64,000 nt of DNA from Chondromyces crocatus (GTDB lineage: Bacteria > Myxococcota_A > Polyangia > Polyangiales > Polyangiaceae). The stretch spans positions 9,532,501 to 9,596,500 of the forward strand of contig NZ_CP012159.1 in the NCBI RefSeq assembly GCF_001189295.1, written 5' to 3'. Below, piece by piece: positions 18,747 to 29,392 of the stretch; position 1 is the first letter of the stretch; each line of letters opens with the position of its first letter. The notes beneath the pieces are model-generated. The model worked only from the letters and a program-made list of their open reading frames with translations, had not been told where the DNA came from and ran no database searches. A program made the translations under genes and the position numbers.

Positions 18747-19498
18747 TGCTGAAGGTCGAACCGTCCGGGAGCGTCGTCGTCCTGACCCTCGACCGACCGG
18801 AGCGACGCAACGCCATCGACCGGACCCTGGCCCGAGCGCTCGGCGAAGCCGTCCGGAAGGCCTCGAACGACGCCAGCGTGCGCGCCATCGTGCTCACGGC
18901 GGCCGGGGACGGTGTGTTCACTGCTGGCGGGGACATCCGGGAGATCGCACAGCTCACGCAGGACGGGGCCCCGGGCTCGGCGATCCTCGACGTGTTCCAG
19001 GATCTCGTCGCCCTCGAAGAGGGAGACGTCCCGATCATCGCAGCGGTGCATGGCGACGTCTTCGGCGGTGGCTGCGAGCTGCTCCTGCTCTGCGATTTCG
19101 TGCTCGTCGAGGAACAGGCCACCCTGGCGTTCCGGCACGCGCGGATGGGGTTGTCGCCCGCGTGGGGTGGCCTCCCTCGCCTGGTCGAGCGGGTCGGGCC
19201 GCTCCACGCCTCGCGCCTCCTGCTCACCGCCGAGCGCATCGGCGCCGCGGAGGCCTTCCGGATCGGGCTGGTCAACGAGGTCGTCCCTCGCGCAAGCTCA
19301 CGCGCCAAGGCGCTGGCCCTCGCGGAAGAACTCTCCAGGGCCCCCCGCAGCAGCGTCGCCGCCTTGAAGCACGCTCTCCGCAAGGTGCGCGAAGAGGCGC
19401 GCGGACGCGGCCGAGAGATCGAGCGAGACGCCTTCACGCAGCGCTGGGGCGGTGCGGATCACCGCCACGCCCTCGACCAGTTCCTCCAGCGCAAGTAG
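18746..19498 (+). CDS. Enoyl-CoA hydratase / isomerase family protein
   Basis: Crotonase-fold enzyme acting on enoyl-CoA thioesters. The ATG at 18746 overlaps the rimK stop (TGATG), which fixes the start. Features are LDRPERRNAI near residue 17, the CoA oxyanion loop AGGDIREIAQL near 60, and HGDVFGGGCELLLLCDFVL near 100, with the family Glu in the last segment (GGCE). 250 residues, normal. The coupling to rimK is curious because the functions are unrelated; the acyl-CoA dehydrogenase upstream on the other strand is a more natural partner. Confidence 0.92.
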   Translation: MLKVEPSGSVVVLTLDRPERRNAIDRTLARALGEAVRKASNDASVRAIVLTAAGDGVFTAGGDIREIAQLTQDGAPGSAILDVFQDLVALEEGDVPIIAAVHGDVFGGGCELLLLCDFVLVEEQATLAFRHARMGLSPAWGGLPRLVERVGPLHASRLLLTAERIGAAEAFRIGLVNEVVPRASSRAKALALAEELSRAPRSSVAALKHALRKVREEARGRGREIERDAFTQRWGGADHRHALDQFLQRK

Positions 19499-19729
19499 CC
19501 CACCTCAGGGCAGGTGCTTCACACGCACGCCGGACGACCCCGACCGCGCTGACGGGTTCGGCTCAGACGTGCGTGCAGTCTCGGTCCTCGGCGGTTGGAG
19601 CGCCGGTTGCTTTGTCCTGGGCAAGTGTCGACGCAGAGGGCAGCGCACCGCGATCCGTCGCTCCGCGCCCCGCCCTCTGACGGCGGCGCCACCACACCAG
19701 ACCAGCGACACACCAGCAGGAGGGGATCC

Positions 19730-20539
19730 ATGTTGCGTCTCGGCACCCATCAGCGACTCGGCGCGCTCACGTTCACGGCCATCCTCGGTCTCCTCGCGCC
19801 ACTCGGGTGCGTGGGCGACAGCGAGGGAGCAGGTGAAGACACCGCGCTGCCTGGAGAGCAGGCCACGCAAGCGGGCCCCGAGGAGCAGCGCAGCGCGCTC
19901 TCGCCCCACGGCGACGACAGCGCGCCGAGGAAGGCCGCGGATGCCGCCAGCGCGACGACCGTTGCGCGGGACAGGTTCGTCCGCTCCCTGCAAGACGGTG
20001 AGGACGCTGCGCTGGAGGGTTCACCGGACAGCGTCCCCGTCGAGAACGAGCCGGGCGCCGTCATCGCGTCGGACGGCGAGATCGCCAGCGTCCTGTGGAC
20101 CTTCCACCGCGCCGAAGTCACCTACGGTCAGCAAGCCTGCCAGCACATGCAGATCCCCGAAGCCAGCGCGTTCGCCGAGGCGCTCGCCGCGCACCACATC
20201 CAGGCGTTCTTCCTGCAAGGGATGACGTTCCAGCAGAACGCCATCCCGGTGGTGAGCAGCAGGCAGACCGAGGCGTTCATCGACGCCATCGACATCCTGT
20301 TCTGGAAGGTCCGCTCGGCGACGCCCGAGCAGTACGACATCGCCTACGTCGAGGCGCAGATCGCAGCCCATACCAAGCTCCTCGACCTCATCGACGCCGA
20401 GCTGATGGCCGCCGTATCGGTCGACGCACTCCGCGCCGAGCTCAGCGCCGTCCGGTGGGCGACGGCGCATCACCTGACGCAGGCCGAGCAGCTCCACGAC
20501 CAGCTCAAGGGCATGGTCGAAGAGCCCTCTGGCGGGTGA
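19730..20539 (+). CDS. DUF4142-like lipoprotein
   Basis: 269 residues from the ATG at 19730, with AGGAGGGG 4 bases upstream. The signal ends in APLGC, a lipobox. Residues 25-105 are Ala/Glu/Asp-rich spacer. About 115-255 matches DUF4142: an Ile/Ala helix starting DGEIASVLWTFHRAE, then AEALAAHHIQ, the segment EQYDIAYVEAQIAAH and HHLTQAEQLHD at the end. These proteins are four-helix bundles in the envelope; some are proposed metal-binding or signalling proteins. A likely promoter lies in the 230 gene-free bases upstream. Confidence 0.72.
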   Translation: MLRLGTHQRLGALTFTAILGLLAPLGCVGDSEGAGEDTALPGEQATQAGPEEQRSALSPHGDDSAPRKAADAASATTVARDRFVRSLQDGEDAALEGSPDSVPVENEPGAVIASDGEIASVLWTFHRAEVTYGQQACQHMQIPEASAFAEALAAHHIQAFFLQGMTFQQNAIPVVSSRQTEAFIDAIDILFWKVRSATPEQYDIAYVEAQIAAHTKLLDLIDAELMAAVSVDALRAELSAVRWATAHHLTQAEQLHDQLKGMVEEPSGG

Positions 20540-20644
20540 AGCCCACACCGAGCGGAGCGCGCTCGCAACGCGCGAACGGCGCTCCCGCCACGCCTCCGCT
20601 CATCGCTGGAGGCTCGGGTCCGCGGCGCCGGGCTTGCGCGCGAC

Positions 20645-22363
20645 TCAGGGAGCGTCAGGCACGCACACGACGGTGGCGTAGGCACCGTTGGGCTTCAACG
20701 TCGGCGAGGGGTCGTCCTTGCGCCCCAGCCAGCTGAGCGCCACCCGCTCCCCGAGCACCGCCACATCGTACCGGCCCCGGGTCGCGAAGGCCTCGCTGAC
20801 CGGCTTGGCCGGCACCAGGACCTGCCCCCCCTCGAGGCGTGCGACGTACACCTGGTTCGCCGTCGCCGTCTCCTTCGTGAAGAAGACCAGGGTGGCGCCC
20901 GAGGGCGTCACCACGGCCTGCGGGTCTGCATAGACGGCGCCATCGTCTGGAGACACCGCGACGGGCCCACTCTCTACATCTCCTCGCGCGCCGAGCTGCA
21001 CGAACTGGATGCGTGACGGCGTCCCGCTCTCGTACAGCAGGCCGAGCCCTCGCGCATTCTTGAACAGGTGGCCCTGAGGGCACTCGCTGTGGATCACCTT
21101 CGGCGCAGTGTCGTTGCTGGCGTCATCCTTGAACGAAGCAAATGTGCACTTCCCCTCGCTGTCCTGCCAGGTGACCCCGAAGGACACACCATCCCAGGCG
21201 ACGGCCGCCGACGAGCATCCCGAGCAGAGGAAGAGCTTGGCGACGTCCTGCTCCAGACCATCCGCGTGCGGCAGCAACAGATAGTGCGTGTCGTCCCCAT
21301 CCCAGGTGTGCTGCACGAGCCCGTAGTGCTCACCGCTCCAGGGCATCTCGGTCGCAGCGATGCCCATCTCGCCAGGCCCCTGGGTCTTTCCATGGATCAG
21401 CGCGCCACTCGGAGCGACCTGGTGGAAGAACGTGGCCTTGCTCTCGGTCGCGATCCCGAGGCTCCCGTCTGCATAGCCCAGCGTATGCTTGTCGATCTCG
21501 CTCTCCGCACCGATCGGTGACGACGGCGAACCGACCGGACCCGACTCGTCCAGCTTCTGGAACCGCACGGCGTGCGAGAGATCGGCTTCGCCGGAGACCC
21601 ACGACACGTAGGCGGCCCCCTCGGCGGTCACCAGGCGTGGCACGTGGACGGCATCACTCGCCAGAAGGACGGGAGGCAGCGAAGGGCACGGCTCGGGGCC
21701 GGCGTCCGGCGGCGCATCCGGCCCGGCGTCCGGCGTGCCAGGATCCGGGAGATCGCCGTCCTCGAGCGCGCTCTCGTCACAGACCCCCACGCACCGCTCG
21801 CTGGCGATCTCCGCGGTCCGGCAGCGGCCCTTCACGCACGTCTCGCTGTCCGGGCACTCCACCCCGAGGCAGGAGAGGCGCAGGTCGACGCGCATCTTCA
21901 GCTCCTCGTTGGGCGAGAAGCGGAGCTGACGCCGGGCGACGATGCAGTCCGACGGCATCGGGCTCACCAGACAGGCCTCGGTGGGCTCGCTCTCCAGCCG
22001 CGTCGCCACCGCGTAAGCGAGCTGCTTGTCGCTCTCGTCCGAGGGCGCGACCACGATGTCCCCCACCCGCCCTGGCGAGACGCAGCCGCGGCTCGTCGCC
22101 GAAGGCGCGCCCCCGATCAGGCCCGCGAGATCATCAGCGACGGTGAGCGACACCTCTGCCTCGCTGCTGCACTCCATCTCGGTGTAGATGTCGACGGAGA
22201 TGGCCGTCGGCGAGGCGCACGAGCCGGCGCCCCCGAACACCGCGACCGCCGAGACGAGCCCGCCGACGGCCCCGATCCAGGCCAGCCTCCCGCGCGCTCG
22301 ACGCCCTCGCGCGACGCTCCCCTGCCCCCTCGCGTGCTCTTCCGAGCGCACCAACGCCGCCAT
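20645..22363 (-). CDS. Hypothetical secreted protein with Cys knot
   Basis: 572 residues from the ATG at 22363. A basic N-terminus and hydrophobic segment (WIGAVGGLVSAVAVFGGAG) precede SCAS, possibly a lipobox of poor match. Residues 60-170 are beta-rich with three Cys, about 175-215 a Cys knot (ECPDSETCVKGRCR), then an Asp/Pro-rich spacer (PDAGPDAPPDAGPEP). The C-terminal 330 residues look like a beta-propeller, with recurrent strands AYVSWVSGEA, SLGIATESKATFF and VAVLGERVALSWLG. Typical myxobacterial surface protein; function unknown. Confidence 0.65.
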   Translation of the reverse strand: MAALVRSEEHARGQGSVARGRRARGRLAWIGAVGGLVSAVAVFGGAGSCASPTAISVDIYTEMECSSEAEVSLTVADDLAGLIGGAPSATSRGCVSPGRVGDIVVAPSDESDKQLAYAVATRLESEPTEACLVSPMPSDCIVARRQLRFSPNEELKMRVDLRLSCLGVECPDSETCVKGRCRTAEIASERCVGVCDESALEDGDLPDPGTPDAGPDAPPDAGPEPCPSLPPVLLASDAVHVPRLVTAEGAAYVSWVSGEADLSHAVRFQKLDESGPVGSPSSPIGAESEIDKHTLGYADGSLGIATESKATFFHQVAPSGALIHGKTQGPGEMGIAATEMPWSGEHYGLVQHTWDGDDTHYLLLPHADGLEQDVAKLFLCSGCSSAAVAWDGVSFGVTWQDSEGKCTFASFKDDASNDTAPKVIHSECPQGHLFKNARGLGLLYESGTPSRIQFVQLGARGDVESGPVAVSPDDGAVYADPQAVVTPSGATLVFFTKETATANQVYVARLEGGQVLVPAKPVSEAFATRGRYDVAVLGERVALSWLGRKDDPSPTLKPNGAYATVVCVPDAP

Positions 22364-22418
22364 TCCCGCAGCGTAAAAGAGGGGCCAGGAGGGAGCAACC
22401 CACCCGGCCCGGCCTCGC

Positions 22419-23338
22419 TCAGAAGCGCACCACCCCTGGCGAGAAAGATCCGCTCGGAGGGGCACTCTCGGTCGTCACCGCCACGTACGTCACCACCGCG
22501 CCCGCCGCGACGACCCCCACCGCCGTCCAGAACCACCACTTCGCGTAGATCGGCGGGCGCTTCACGGGATCGACCATGAACTCCCGACGCTCCCCCGCCA
22601 CGATCACGACCTGCGTCTTCGTCTCGTCGTGCCCGTCGGCGCTGACCACCAGCGCATGCCGCCCCGCTTGCAGCGACGCCTCCACCGGCACCGCGCCGAC
22701 ACCGCGCCCGTCCACCGTCACGCGCGCCCCGGGGACATGGCTCCGCACCACCAGCGTCCCCACCGTGGTCTTCCGCGTGAGCTTCGCCTCCACCACGTTC
22801 AGCGCCTCGTCGCCGCGCAGCTCCAGCTCTTGCTCGAACGGGTGGTAGCCATCGGCGAGGATCTCGACCGTCGCCGTGCCCGCGTTCAACGAGATCGGCG
22901 CCGCCAGCGGCGTCGTCCCGATCTCGCGCTTCGCGATCAGCACCCGCGCACCGGACACCGCGCAATCGACGCGCACGATCGCCACCTTCGCGCGGACCTC
23001 GGCGATCAGATCCTGAAGCCCCGGGACCCGCGCCCGCGTCGCGGCGGGCGCCTCGCTCTGGAACCTGCGCAGCGCGTCGAGCGCATCCGGATAGCGCGCC
23101 AGGAACTGGAGCGCGCGCCCCCGGTTGTAGTGCAGCACCGGGTCCGAGCTCGCCGCGTAGGCCGCGTCGTACGAGGCGAGCGCGTCCTCGTACTGCTTGT
23201 TCCGCATGTGCTCGTCGCCGGCTTGCTTGAGCTGCGGGGCCTGCGACTTGGTTCCGGACTGCGCGTGGACCACCGGCACCGCGCCGAGGAGCAGCGACGC
23301 CGAGAGGAGAAGACTCGTCAGACGGAGGCCAGTCGATC

Positions 23339-23342
<4 letters not shown>
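22419..23342 (-). CDS. TPR-PEGA domain protein
   Basis: 307 residues starting at a GTG (23342) that overlaps the kinase stop (GTGA), hence translationally coupled. Residues 1-27 are a signal peptide (LTSLLLSASLLLGAVPVVHA). About 35-110 are TPR-like helices (LKQAGDEHMRNKQYEDALAS). About 130-265 are two beta-rich PEGA-like domains (GTTPLAAPISLNAG and GAVPVEASLQAGRHALVVS). A C-terminal hydrophobic segment (WWFWTAVGVVAAGAVVTYVA) near residue 280 should anchor it in a membrane. Kinase/PEGA pairing is common in myxobacteria and suggests the PEGA protein works with, or is phosphorylated by, the kinase; that is inference. Confidence 0.85.
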
Positions 23343-25099
<1,757 letters not shown>

Positions 25100-25205
25100 A
25101 CGGAGTTCCCCTCGAAACCGTGCGGATCGTAGACGCCCCGACCATCGTTGCCAACCCTCACCCCGAACCCCTCGGCGCACGAAAGCACCGTGATAGTGTG
25201 CGAGG

Positions 25206-27398
25206 GTGCGCCATTCCCCCCTGCATGGCCCCCTCCTGGCCCTGGCGCTCGGAGCGTGCTCCGACCCCTCCCCGCCTCCATCTCCCGCCACCTCCACGGC
25301 GGCCACGCACGCCGATCCTGCGGCAAATACCGCCTCATCCGCCCTTCTCGCAGACCCTCTCGCCGAGCCGGATGCCATCGCGCATGCATCCCCTCCAGCC
25401 AGCCAGGGCGAGCCTCATCCAGGGGATGCGGGCAGCCTCGACGCCGCCAGCGCCTCGCTCCTCGACGACGCAGGCACCGGCGATGCTGGCCTCGTCCCCA
25501 CCGGCCCGAGCCTCATCACCGACGCGAGCATCGACGGCACCGCCCTGCGCAAGCGCCACAGCGAGCGCCTGAAGCAAGACCTCACCCCCGTCCACGTCCT
25601 GCAAGGCGGCACCCCGCGCGAGCTCGGCAAACGCCTCTGCGAGGCCGCCGTCCCGCACCGACCCGCGGCGACGCCCATCCTCCTCAAGCCCAACCTCTGC
25701 GGCTTCGACTCCATCAAGGACCCCAGGAAATCCGGCGGCGACGACGGCGTCCGCGGCCGCACCACCGACCCCGAGTTCACGCGCGGCGTGATCCAGTGCC
25801 TCAAGGAGCGAGGCCACCAGGCCATCACCCTCGCCGAGGGCTGCGGCCACAGCCACGAGCACTGGCTGGAGCTGATGGACCTCAACGGCTACGCCGCCCT
25901 CGCCCGCGACGAAGGCGTGCGCCTCGTGGCCATGGACGACGACGGCGTCTTCGACACGCAAGGCGACCGCCCCGGCCAGCCCCTCGCCATCCGCGGCATC
26001 GGCGCGACCCTCGTCCCCACCTTGCTCATGCCGCGCGTGCTCGCCGAGCACCTCGATCGCGGCCTCTTCATCTCCTTGCCCAAGATCAAGGCCCACCGCT
26101 TCAGCGTCATCTCCGTCGCCCTCAAGAACATGCAAGGCGTCGTCATGCTCTCCGACGCCCTCCCCGCGTACCGGCAGAAGTGGCGCATGCACCGCGAGCT
26201 GAACGAGTACATCCAGCAGCGCCGCGCGAAAGAACCCGAGGACCGCAAGCTCTACGTCGACGCCCTCCGCGCCTTCTCCGAGCGCATGATCGACGTCCTG
26301 GAGATCGCGTCCCCCGACGTCGTCCTCGCCGAAGGCGCCCCGGCCATGGGCGGCGACGGCTTCCAGCACCTCCAGCCGAGCGCCGAGAGCGTGGCGATCG
26401 GCGGCACCAACCCCGTGCGCGTCGACCGCGCCGCCGCCGCCTTTCTCGGCCTCTGGAACCACCCACGCCTCGCCGCCGAGCTGCGGGGCAGCCGGACCTC
26501 CCCGCTCCTCGAAGCCGCCGCCCGACGCTTCAAGCTCGACCTCACGACGATCCAGCTCACCGGCGACGGCGCCGATCTCCTCCTGAAGGCCCCCCGCATC
26601 GCCCACTACAAGGCCATGGCCCCCTTCGCCATCCACGAGGCCGCCCCTCCCTCGGCCACGCCCAGCGCCACCACCACCTCGGTCACCGCGACGCCCTCGA
26701 CCTCACCCGACACCGTCACCGCTCATCACGGCACGCCCCCCGCCTCGCCCAGCACCGCACCGGGCGACAGGCCGACCGCGCACGCCTCTCCCCTCGGTCA
26801 CGCTTCCCTCACCCTCGACGGGCGAGCCGACGACGACGCCTGGGCCCGCGCCACCCCCGTCGCGTGGGACACCGACACCTCGGGCGCCTCGACCGGGATC
26901 CGCACCACCGCGCGGTTCCTCTGGTCGAGCGAGGCCTTGCACGTCCTCTTCGAGCTGTCCGGCACAGGCCTCTTCACCGATCGCGCACGCCCCATCGGCA
27001 CCGAGCGTCAGAAGCTCTTCGAAGAGGACTGCGTCGAGCTGTTCCTCACCCCGGACCCCACCGCTCCACGACGCTACGTCGAGGTGGAGCTCGGCCCCTT
27101 CGGACACTTCCTCGACCTCACCGTCGACCTCGACACGCGCAAGTACGACACCACCTGGTCGAGCGGCCTGCGCCTCGCCACCACGCAGAACCCGAGCGCG
27201 CGCCAGGCGATCGTCGAGGCCTCCCTGACCGCTCCCGAGATCGTCCGCGCCCTGAAAGCCGGCGCCCGCTTGCCCATGGGCCTCTTCCGCATGGAGGGCC
27301 GCTCCCCCCGGCAGTACCTGTCCTGGAGCCCAGCCCGGACCCCGAAGCCCAACTTCCACATCCCCTCCGCCTTCGGAACGCTGGTCCTCGACCCCTGA
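25206..27398 (+). CDS. DUF362 lipoprotein with C-terminal CBM9-like domain
   Basis: 730 residues from a GTG at 25206. The signal ends in LGAC, a lipobox, at residue 18. Residues 19-105 are an Ala/Pro/Asp-rich spacer. About 140-470 matches DUF362: LLKPNLCGFDS, TRGVIQCLKERGH, LPKIKAHRFSVISVALKNMQ and GGTNPVRVDRAAAAFL. After a Thr/Ser/Pro linker (about 480-530), residues 535-730 look like a family-9 carbohydrate-binding or DOMON-like beta-sandwich (LDGRADDDAWARATP, EDCVELFLTPD, YVEVELGPFGHFLDL). I infer an envelope-anchored protein that binds glycan through its C-terminus; the chemistry of DUF362 is unsettled. Divergent from the kinase gene across about 100 bases. Confidence 0.8.
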   Translation: MRHSPLHGPLLALALGACSDPSPPPSPATSTAATHADPAANTASSALLADPLAEPDAIAHASPPASQGEPHPGDAGSLDAASASLLDDAGTGDAGLVPTGPSLITDASIDGTALRKRHSERLKQDLTPVHVLQGGTPRELGKRLCEAAVPHRPAATPILLKPNLCGFDSIKDPRKSGGDDGVRGRTTDPEFTRGVIQCLKERGHQAITLAEGCGHSHEHWLELMDLNGYAALARDEGVRLVAMDDDGVFDTQGDRPGQPLAIRGIGATLVPTLLMPRVLAEHLDRGLFISLPKIKAHRFSVISVALKNMQGVVMLSDALPAYRQKWRMHRELNEYIQQRRAKEPEDRKLYVDALRAFSERMIDVLEIASPDVVLAEGAPAMGGDGFQHLQPSAESVAIGGTNPVRVDRAAAAFLGLWNHPRLAAELRGSRTSPLLEAAARRFKLDLTTIQLTGDGADLLLKAPRIAHYKAMAPFAIHEAAPPSATPSATTTSVTATPSTSPDTVTAHHGTPPASPSTAPGDRPTAHASPLGHASLTLDGRADDDAWARATPVAWDTDTSGASTGIRTTARFLWSSEALHVLFELSGTGLFTDRARPIGTERQKLFEEDCVELFLTPDPTAPRRYVEVELGPFGHFLDLTVDLDTRKYDTTWSSGLRLATTQNPSARQAIVEASLTAPEIVRALKAGARLPMGLFRMEGRSPRQYLSWSPARTPKPNFHIPSAFGTLVLDP

Positions 27399-27617
27399 GC
27401 CCCCGAAACCGACGCTCAGCGCACATCTCACCACGCCCTCTCAGCGCACATCCCGCCGCCCCAACCCCGGCGCGGGTGCCGAGACCTGGTGAGGACGATG
27501 ACAAGAGGTCCCTACGCTTCGGGAAGAGCCATGGCGTCAGCTGGGCGATGGCAGAGGGAGAAACGTCCAAACTGCATTCCGCCACAAAGAAAGGAGGTCG
27601 GAGCGTTCCAGGAGGCC

Positions 27618-27912
27618 TTTGCTGGTGCGGTAACGAGACCAGGGAACGGTCCGGGGGTCCTTTACTGGTGCAGTAACGAGACCAGGAAACGGTCCAGGGG
27701 TCCTTTGCTGGTGCAGTAACGAGACCAGGGAACGCTCCGGGGGTCCTTTGCTGGTGCAGTAACGAGACCAGGGAACGCTCCGGGGGTCCTTTGCTGGTGC
27801 AGTAACGAGACCAGGGAACGGTCCGGGGGGTCCTTTACTGGTGCAGTAACGAGACCAGGGAACGGTCCAGGGGTCCTTTACTGGTGCAGTAACGAGACCA
27901 GGGAACGGTCCG
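27618..27912. repeat. 43-bp minisatellite, seven copies
   Basis: Seven head-to-tail copies beginning at 27618, 27661, 27704, 27747, 27790, 27834 and 27877 (the last incomplete); copy five has one extra G. Differences are single bases (ACTGG/GCTGG, GGTCC/GCTCC). Each unit contains CTGGT and ACCAG as a short inverted pair about 10 bases apart. The period is not a multiple of three, so no frame reads it as a peptide repeat. It lies in the 650-base gene-free stretch 27399-28050 after the DUF362 gene; I see nothing else there. Confidence 0.95.
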
Positions 27913-28050
27913 ATGGCATTTCGCTGCCGCCCCCCGTCGAGGGGGCTTCGGCGATCCATGGTCCACGGGCGGCCGACATGCCGCTGGAATCAGCCTGCGC
28001 GTGCGTGTGAGTGAGTGGATCCCATGTCCCGGTGCGTTCAGGCCATCGCG

Positions 28051-28431
28051 CTAGAAGTTACAATCAAACACCGCGAGTTCGGCTGCCACCAGCCGATAAC
28101 GTCGATGCAGCCCTGGCAGCGCGCCAGCGATCTCGACGTCCACCCCACCGCAGCCCAGATCCAGCTCGGCAAACCCCTCCTCGTCGATCGCCCTCACCTC
28201 GCCGACCAGCACGGTGAGGCCATCTCGGAGCGTCAGGCCGATGGGCTCCGCCGTGTCGAGCATGTCCTCTCCAACGGTCCGCACGCCATCGAGTGACAGC
28301 TCGACGAACCGTTCGTCCCCGACCTCGAGCCCGGGACCATCCCAGCGTGCAGCTCCGGAACCACAATCACAGTCGAAGGACACGCGCGTCTGACCCGCCT
28401 CGAACGCCATGCCGACGATGACGATTCTCAT
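28051..28431 (-). CDS. Hypothetical protein with Cys-Asp-Cys motif
   Basis: 126 residues from the ATG at 28431, chosen because AGGGA lies 6 bases upstream; ATGs at 28437, 28467 and 28473 would add up to 14 residues. Begins RIVIVGMAFEAGQTRVSFDC with a CDCGSG motif at residues 19-24. The rest alternates beta strands and acidic turns (ELSLDGVRTVGEDM, LGCGGVDVEIAGAL) and ends AVFDCNF. No signal peptide, membrane segment or family recognised. Codon composition is coding-like. The minisatellite lies downstream. Confidence 0.5.
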   Translation of the reverse strand: MRIVIVGMAFEAGQTRVSFDCDCGSGAARWDGPGLEVGDERFVELSLDGVRTVGEDMLDTAEPIGLTLRDGLTVLVGEVRAIDEEGFAELDLGCGGVDVEIAGALPGLHRRYRLVAAELAVFDCNF

Positions 28432-28473
28432 GATCATTCCCTGAGCGTCGATGACGACCATTTTCATGCTCAT

Positions 28474-28937
28474 TCCCCGCGCAACCCAATCACCCACGCG
28501 ACAGACACGATCATGGTATCAGCGCCAGCACCGTAGCCTCCCACGCTTCTGCGCGACGACGACGTTCCGCTGTCGCCTCCCATCTCCTCCTGGACTCTGG
28601 ACGAGGACCGAGTGCGCGCGCTCCTGACGGGCACGCTGTTCCGCATTCGCACGGCGGGTCTCCAGCGCGCACGCGCCTCTCCATCGGCGACCCTTGCTGC
28701 GTCGTCGCGTCGATACTCCCTGGTCGGTCGCTCATGTCCTCTGGCGAACGTCGGCTCCGCATGTCCTCTGGCGAATGAGGGGCGTTCGACCGGCGTCGCT
28801 CCAGCGCACCTCTCGGAGGAAGCGTCCGGCGCGGCCACGAAGAGGACGTCGGCGACGAAGCGTGACGTTCTCGATCTATTCACACGGACCGGCAGAGGCC
28901 GCCTTGAACCAGGCGAGTGCGCGGATTATTGAATTGG
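28474..28937. other. Gene-free stretch
   Basis: No convincing gene in about 460 bases. It contains two imperfect copies of a 22-base motif around CATGTCCTCTGGCGAA (28733-28778). The last 60 bases are less GC-rich than the surroundings and could hold the promoter of the chitin-binding lipoprotein gene. Confidence 0.5.
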
Positions 28938-29297
28938 ATGAATCTATCACAATGCCCCAGAATCCTCGTTATGACCGGTATCATGATCGCTGCCTGCCTC
29001 GGTGCCGGTTGCACCGTCGATCGGGCACCGATCGAGGATGATCTCGTCGACGAAGAGACGACGACCGAGGAAGCGACCGAGGCATTGCTGTGCAGTGCCA
29101 TTCCCCCTCTGTGCGCGCCGATCCTGTCCGAAGGACAGAACGGCTTCTCTCCGAACCTCTGCAACTGCAGGTTCTATTATGAATGCGTCGAGGGAACGGC
29201 GACGCTGCGGCTATGCCCGAACAAGACGCACTTCAGTCCCGTCCGGAAGCAATGCGAGAGCCCCGACACGGCGGGCTGTTTCACATTGCCGCTCTGA
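28938..29297 (+). CDS. Lipoprotein with a peritrophin-A (CBM14)-like chitin-binding domain
   Basis: 119 residues from the ATG at 28938 (a GTG at 28917 is an alternative). Signal segment ILVMTGIMIAACLGAGC ends in a lipobox-like GAGC. Residues 20-50 are acidic spacer. About 52-115 has six Cys in the order of a peritrophin-A/CBM14 domain: C, C, then NLCNCRFYYECVEGTATLRL, then CPNKTHFSP and KQCESP with final AGCF. The YYECVEG and CPNKTHFSP elements are the family's most typical parts. That domain binds chitin and is common in insects but uncommon in bacteria. Local base composition is less GC-rich than that of its neighbours, suggesting acquisition. Probably displayed on the cell surface. Confidence 0.72.
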   Translation: MNLSQCPRILVMTGIMIAACLGAGCTVDRAPIEDDLVDEETTTEEATEALLCSAIPPLCAPILSEGQNGFSPNLCNCRFYYECVEGTATLRLCPNKTHFSPVRKQCESPDTAGCFTLPL

Positions 29298-29392
29298 CGC
29301 GGTCCGAGCCCATGGCGTGACCACCGCGCGCGACGCGCTGAATTCCCCCCCGCTCGAACCGCGCTCGTGAGTAAGGCGCGCGAGGGCTCAGC

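Noticed and set aside
27618-27912. 43-bp repeats as a CRISPR array
   Set aside because: Copies are contiguous with no unique spacers.
28470-28883. Minus-strand frame of 137 codons
   Set aside because: Arg/Ser-rich with duplicated short motif and no start site; overlaps the probable promoter region.
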